From Liolophura sinensis (Eukaryota; Mollusca; Polyplacophora; Chitonida; Chitonidae): a stretch of DNA of 52,879 nucleotides. The translations under genes were made by a program, and so were the position numbers. Every line of letters starts with the position of its first letter. The first letter of the stretch is position 1. The DNA is taken from positions 1-52,879 of the forward strand of contig NW_027018243.1 of the NCBI RefSeq assembly GCF_032854445.1, read 5' to 3'. Positions 50,512-52,879 of this stretch are shown one piece after another. The notes beneath the pieces are model-generated. The model saw only the letters and a program-made list of their open reading frames with translations. It searched no databases and was not told the DNA's origin.

Positions 50512-52708
50512 CGTTGCTCTCCGACCAACACTTTTGGCTGTAGTGACAATTGAATGATCATTTATGTCATAATCACGTGCCCAGCAACGGCTCTTACTCC
50601 ATGGAAACCAGGGAAATTGGCAATTTTTCAACAGCTGCCGATACCTGGCCCAATTCCGCATCTTTTGGCACCTTATAAATGTGGGTCTGTGGTCAGTTGT
50701 ACTTTTTACAGCAGACTGTATCAAGTACCTTGTGTTTTTCACGTACAAATGGTGTGGTTTTTCTACACGTAGATAAAGACATTGAGATTGTCTTGGACTT
50801 AGAAGTAAGACAATTGCTGGGTGAGTTAAATGGGCTTAGCCCAAAGATTTGACGTCTTCTGGGCTACCGAAGGGCACATAACTTATAGTCAAAAGTTGAA
50901 TATAGTAATGACCAGTCGCGATTGTACAGAGTACAGTGTAGCCGATTTCAATTAACAAAAAGACCAGGTAAAAATGCAAAAGTGGAAAAACTGTTCCAGT
51001 GCTGCTGGTAAGAGGCTAATCCGACGTATTTTGTGACGAGAAATCGAATGGTGCAAACCGCGTTGCTCTCCGACCAATACTTTTGGCTGTAGCGACAATT
51101 CAATGATCATTGATGTCATAATCACGTGCCCAGCAACGGCTATTACTCCATGGAAACCAGGGATATTTGCAATTTTTTAACAGCTGCCGATGCCTGGCCC
51201 AATTCCGCATCTTTTGGCACCTTATAAATGTGGGTCAGTGTTTAGTTGTACTTTTTACAGCAGACTGTATCAAGTACCTTGTGTTTTTTATGTACAAATG
51301 GTGTGGTTTTTCTACACGTAGATAAAGACATTGAGATTGTCTTGGACTTAGAAGTAAGACAATTGCTGGGTGAGTTAAATGGGCTTAGCCCAAAGATTTC
51401 AGGTCTTCTGGGCTACCGAAGGGGCACATAACTTATAGTCAAAAGTTGAATATAGTAATGACCAGTCGCGATTGTACAGAGTACAGTGTAGCCGATTTCA
51501 ATTAACAAAAAGACCAGGTAAAAATGCAAAAGTATAAAAACTGTTCCAGTGCTGCTGGTAAGAGGCTAATCCGACATATTTTGTGACGAGAAATTGAATG
51601 GTGCAAACCGCGTTGCTCTCCGACCAATACTTTTGGCTGTAGTGACAATTGAATGATCATTTATGTCATAATCACGTGCCCAGCAACGGCTATTACTCCA
51701 TGGAAACCAGGGATATTTGCAATTTTTTAACAGCTGCCGATGCCTGGCCCAATTCCGCATCTTTTGGCACCTTATAAATGTGGGTCAGTGTTTAGTTGTA
51801 CTTTTTACAGCAGACTGTATCAAGTACCTTGTGTTTTTTATGTACAAATGGTGTGGTTTTTTCTACACGTAGATAAAGACATTGAGATTGTCTTGGACTT
51901 AGAAGTAAGACAATTGCTGGGTGAGTTAAATGGCTTAGCCCAAAGATTTCAGGTCTTCTGGGCTACCGAAGGGCACATAACTTATAGTCAAAAGTTGAAT
52001 ATAGTAATGACCAGTCGCGATTGTACAGAGTACAGTGTAGCCGATTTCAATTAACAAAAAGACCAGGTAAAAATGCAAAAGTATAAAAACTGTTCCAGTG
52101 CTGCTGGTAAGAGGCTAATCCGACATATTTTGTGACGAGAAATTGAATGGTGCAAACCGCGTTGCTCTCCGACCAATACTTTTGGCTGTAGTGACAATTG
52201 AATGATCATTTATGTCATAATCACGTGCCCAGCAACGGCTCTTACTCCATGGAAACCAGGGAAATTTGCAATTTTTCAACAGCTGCCGATACCTGGCCCA
52301 ATTCCGCATCTTTTGGCACCTTATAAATGTGGGTCTGTGGTCAGTTGTACTTTTTACAGCAGACTGTATCAAGTACCTTCTGTTTTTCACGTACAAATGG
52401 TGTGGTTTTTCTACACGTAGATAAAGACATTGAGATTGTCTTGGACTTAGAAGTAAGACAATTGCTGGGTGAGTTAAATGGGCTTAGCCCAAAGATTTGA
52501 CGTCTTCTGGGCTACCGAAGGGCACATAACTTATAGTCAAAAGTTGAATATAGTAATGACCAGTCGCGATTGTACAGAGTACAGTGTAGCCGATTTCAAT
52601 TAACAAAAAGACCAGGCAAAAATGCAAAAGTGGAAAAACTGTTCCAGTGCTGCTGGTAAGAGGCTAATCCGACGTATTTTGTGACGAGAAATCGAATGGT
52701 GCAATCCG
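50512..52708. repeat. Family 2 tail Z X X Z
   Basis: Units start at 50512, 51061, 51611 and 52160. The first resembles 35,677. The units at 51,061 and 51,611 share two private changes in their tails, gtataaaaac and ccgacatatt, one unit apart (549 bp). This is a recent one-unit duplication or conversion. The unit at 51,611 begins like a Z or Y unit (caattgaatg, tttatgtc) but has an X body, so it is a hybrid. Extra or missing single bases occur at ~51,421 (gaagggg), ~51,861 and ~51,934. Confidence 0.78.
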
Positions 52709-52879
52709 CGTTGCTCTCCAACCAATACGTTTGGCTGTAGCGACAATTGAATGATCATTTATGTCATAATCACGTGCACAGCAACGGCTCTTACTCCATG
52801 GAAACCAGGTAAATTTGCAATTTTTCAACAGCTGCCGATGCCTGGCTCAATTCCGCATCTTTTGGCACCTTACTGAAGT
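52709..52879. repeat. Partial Y monomer at window end
   Basis: The 171 bases carry ctccaaccaatacg, cacagc, ggtaaattt, ggctcaatt and ttactgaagt. The array therefore continues past the right edge, with a Y unit again following the tail. Confidence 0.85.

Larger units (their letters stand above)
1..52879. repeat. 549-bp satellite array, 96 full monomers plus one partial
   Basis: Every stretch of the window is a copy of one ~549-bp unit. I phased the units on the motif cgttgctctccgacc and found 96 complete starts from position 1 to 52,160, plus a partial unit from 52,709. The mean unit length is 549.0 bp. Class lengths are 545 (F), 548 (D), 549 (A, C, X, Y, Z) and 550 (B, E). The F length comes from a 4-bp deletion, the B and E lengths from an extra A in cgtaatttt, and the D length from a shorter T-run. 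All units face the same way. There is no unique spacer, transposon or gene. Open frames recur once per unit, do not exceed 158 codons and match no family I recognise, so I annotate none. Array-scale homogenisation by unequal exchange and conversion is the known behaviour of eukaryotic satellites; chromosomal location is not visible here. Confidence 0.98.

Noticed and set aside
1-52879. CRISPR array or bacterial repeat locus
   Set aside because: The period is 549 bp with no short repeat-spacer structure, and there are no genes or prokaryotic signals.

Overview
The whole window is satellite DNA. It is one uninterrupted head-to-tail array of a ~549-bp monomer, with 96 complete copies and a 171-bp partial copy at the right end, all in the same orientation. 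I see no gene, RNA gene, transposon insertion, CRISPR array or unique spacer. This layout, with divergent monomer classes arranged in multi-kilobase higher-order repeats (HORs), is typical of eukaryotic (peri)centromeric or heterochromatic satellites. Nothing in the sequence identifies the species. G+C is ~41% (hand count of one monomer). Many differences between classes are CpG-to-TpG/CpA transitions, which hints at a CpG-methylating genome such as a vertebrate or plant; that is inference.

Layout. (1) 1 to ~28,350 is family 1, with classes I call A-F. After one leading monomer it forms three tandem ~8,777-bp HOR units of 16 monomers (554-9,338; 9,339-18,115; 18,116-26,893). All three open with the same six-monomer run A-B-C-D-E-F and then differ by internal rearrangement. 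(2) ~28,350-36,850 is family 2, with classes X, Y, Z, V and W. (3) ~36,850-38,180 is a 1.3-kb island of family 1 inside family 2. (4) ~38,180-43,911 is family 2 again, largely a second copy of 29,637-34,029 carrying one extra monomer. (5) 43,912-50,511 is an alternating Y-X dimer (~1,098 bp) organised as two tandem 6-mers of 3,294 bp. (6) 50,512-52,879 is a short Z-X-X-Z-Y tail.

The points most worth attention are these. An ~88-bp segment per monomer is almost invariant across both families. The family 1 to family 2 junction at 28,294-28,414 falls largely in that segment. The HOR mosaic can be read in detail. Three patches of dense single-base indels look like consensus errors, because near-identical copies elsewhere in the window lack them. 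The longest open frame is 158 codons, and the open frames are by-products of the repeat rather than genes. Monomer coordinates and class assignments were made by eye; percentage identities were not computed.
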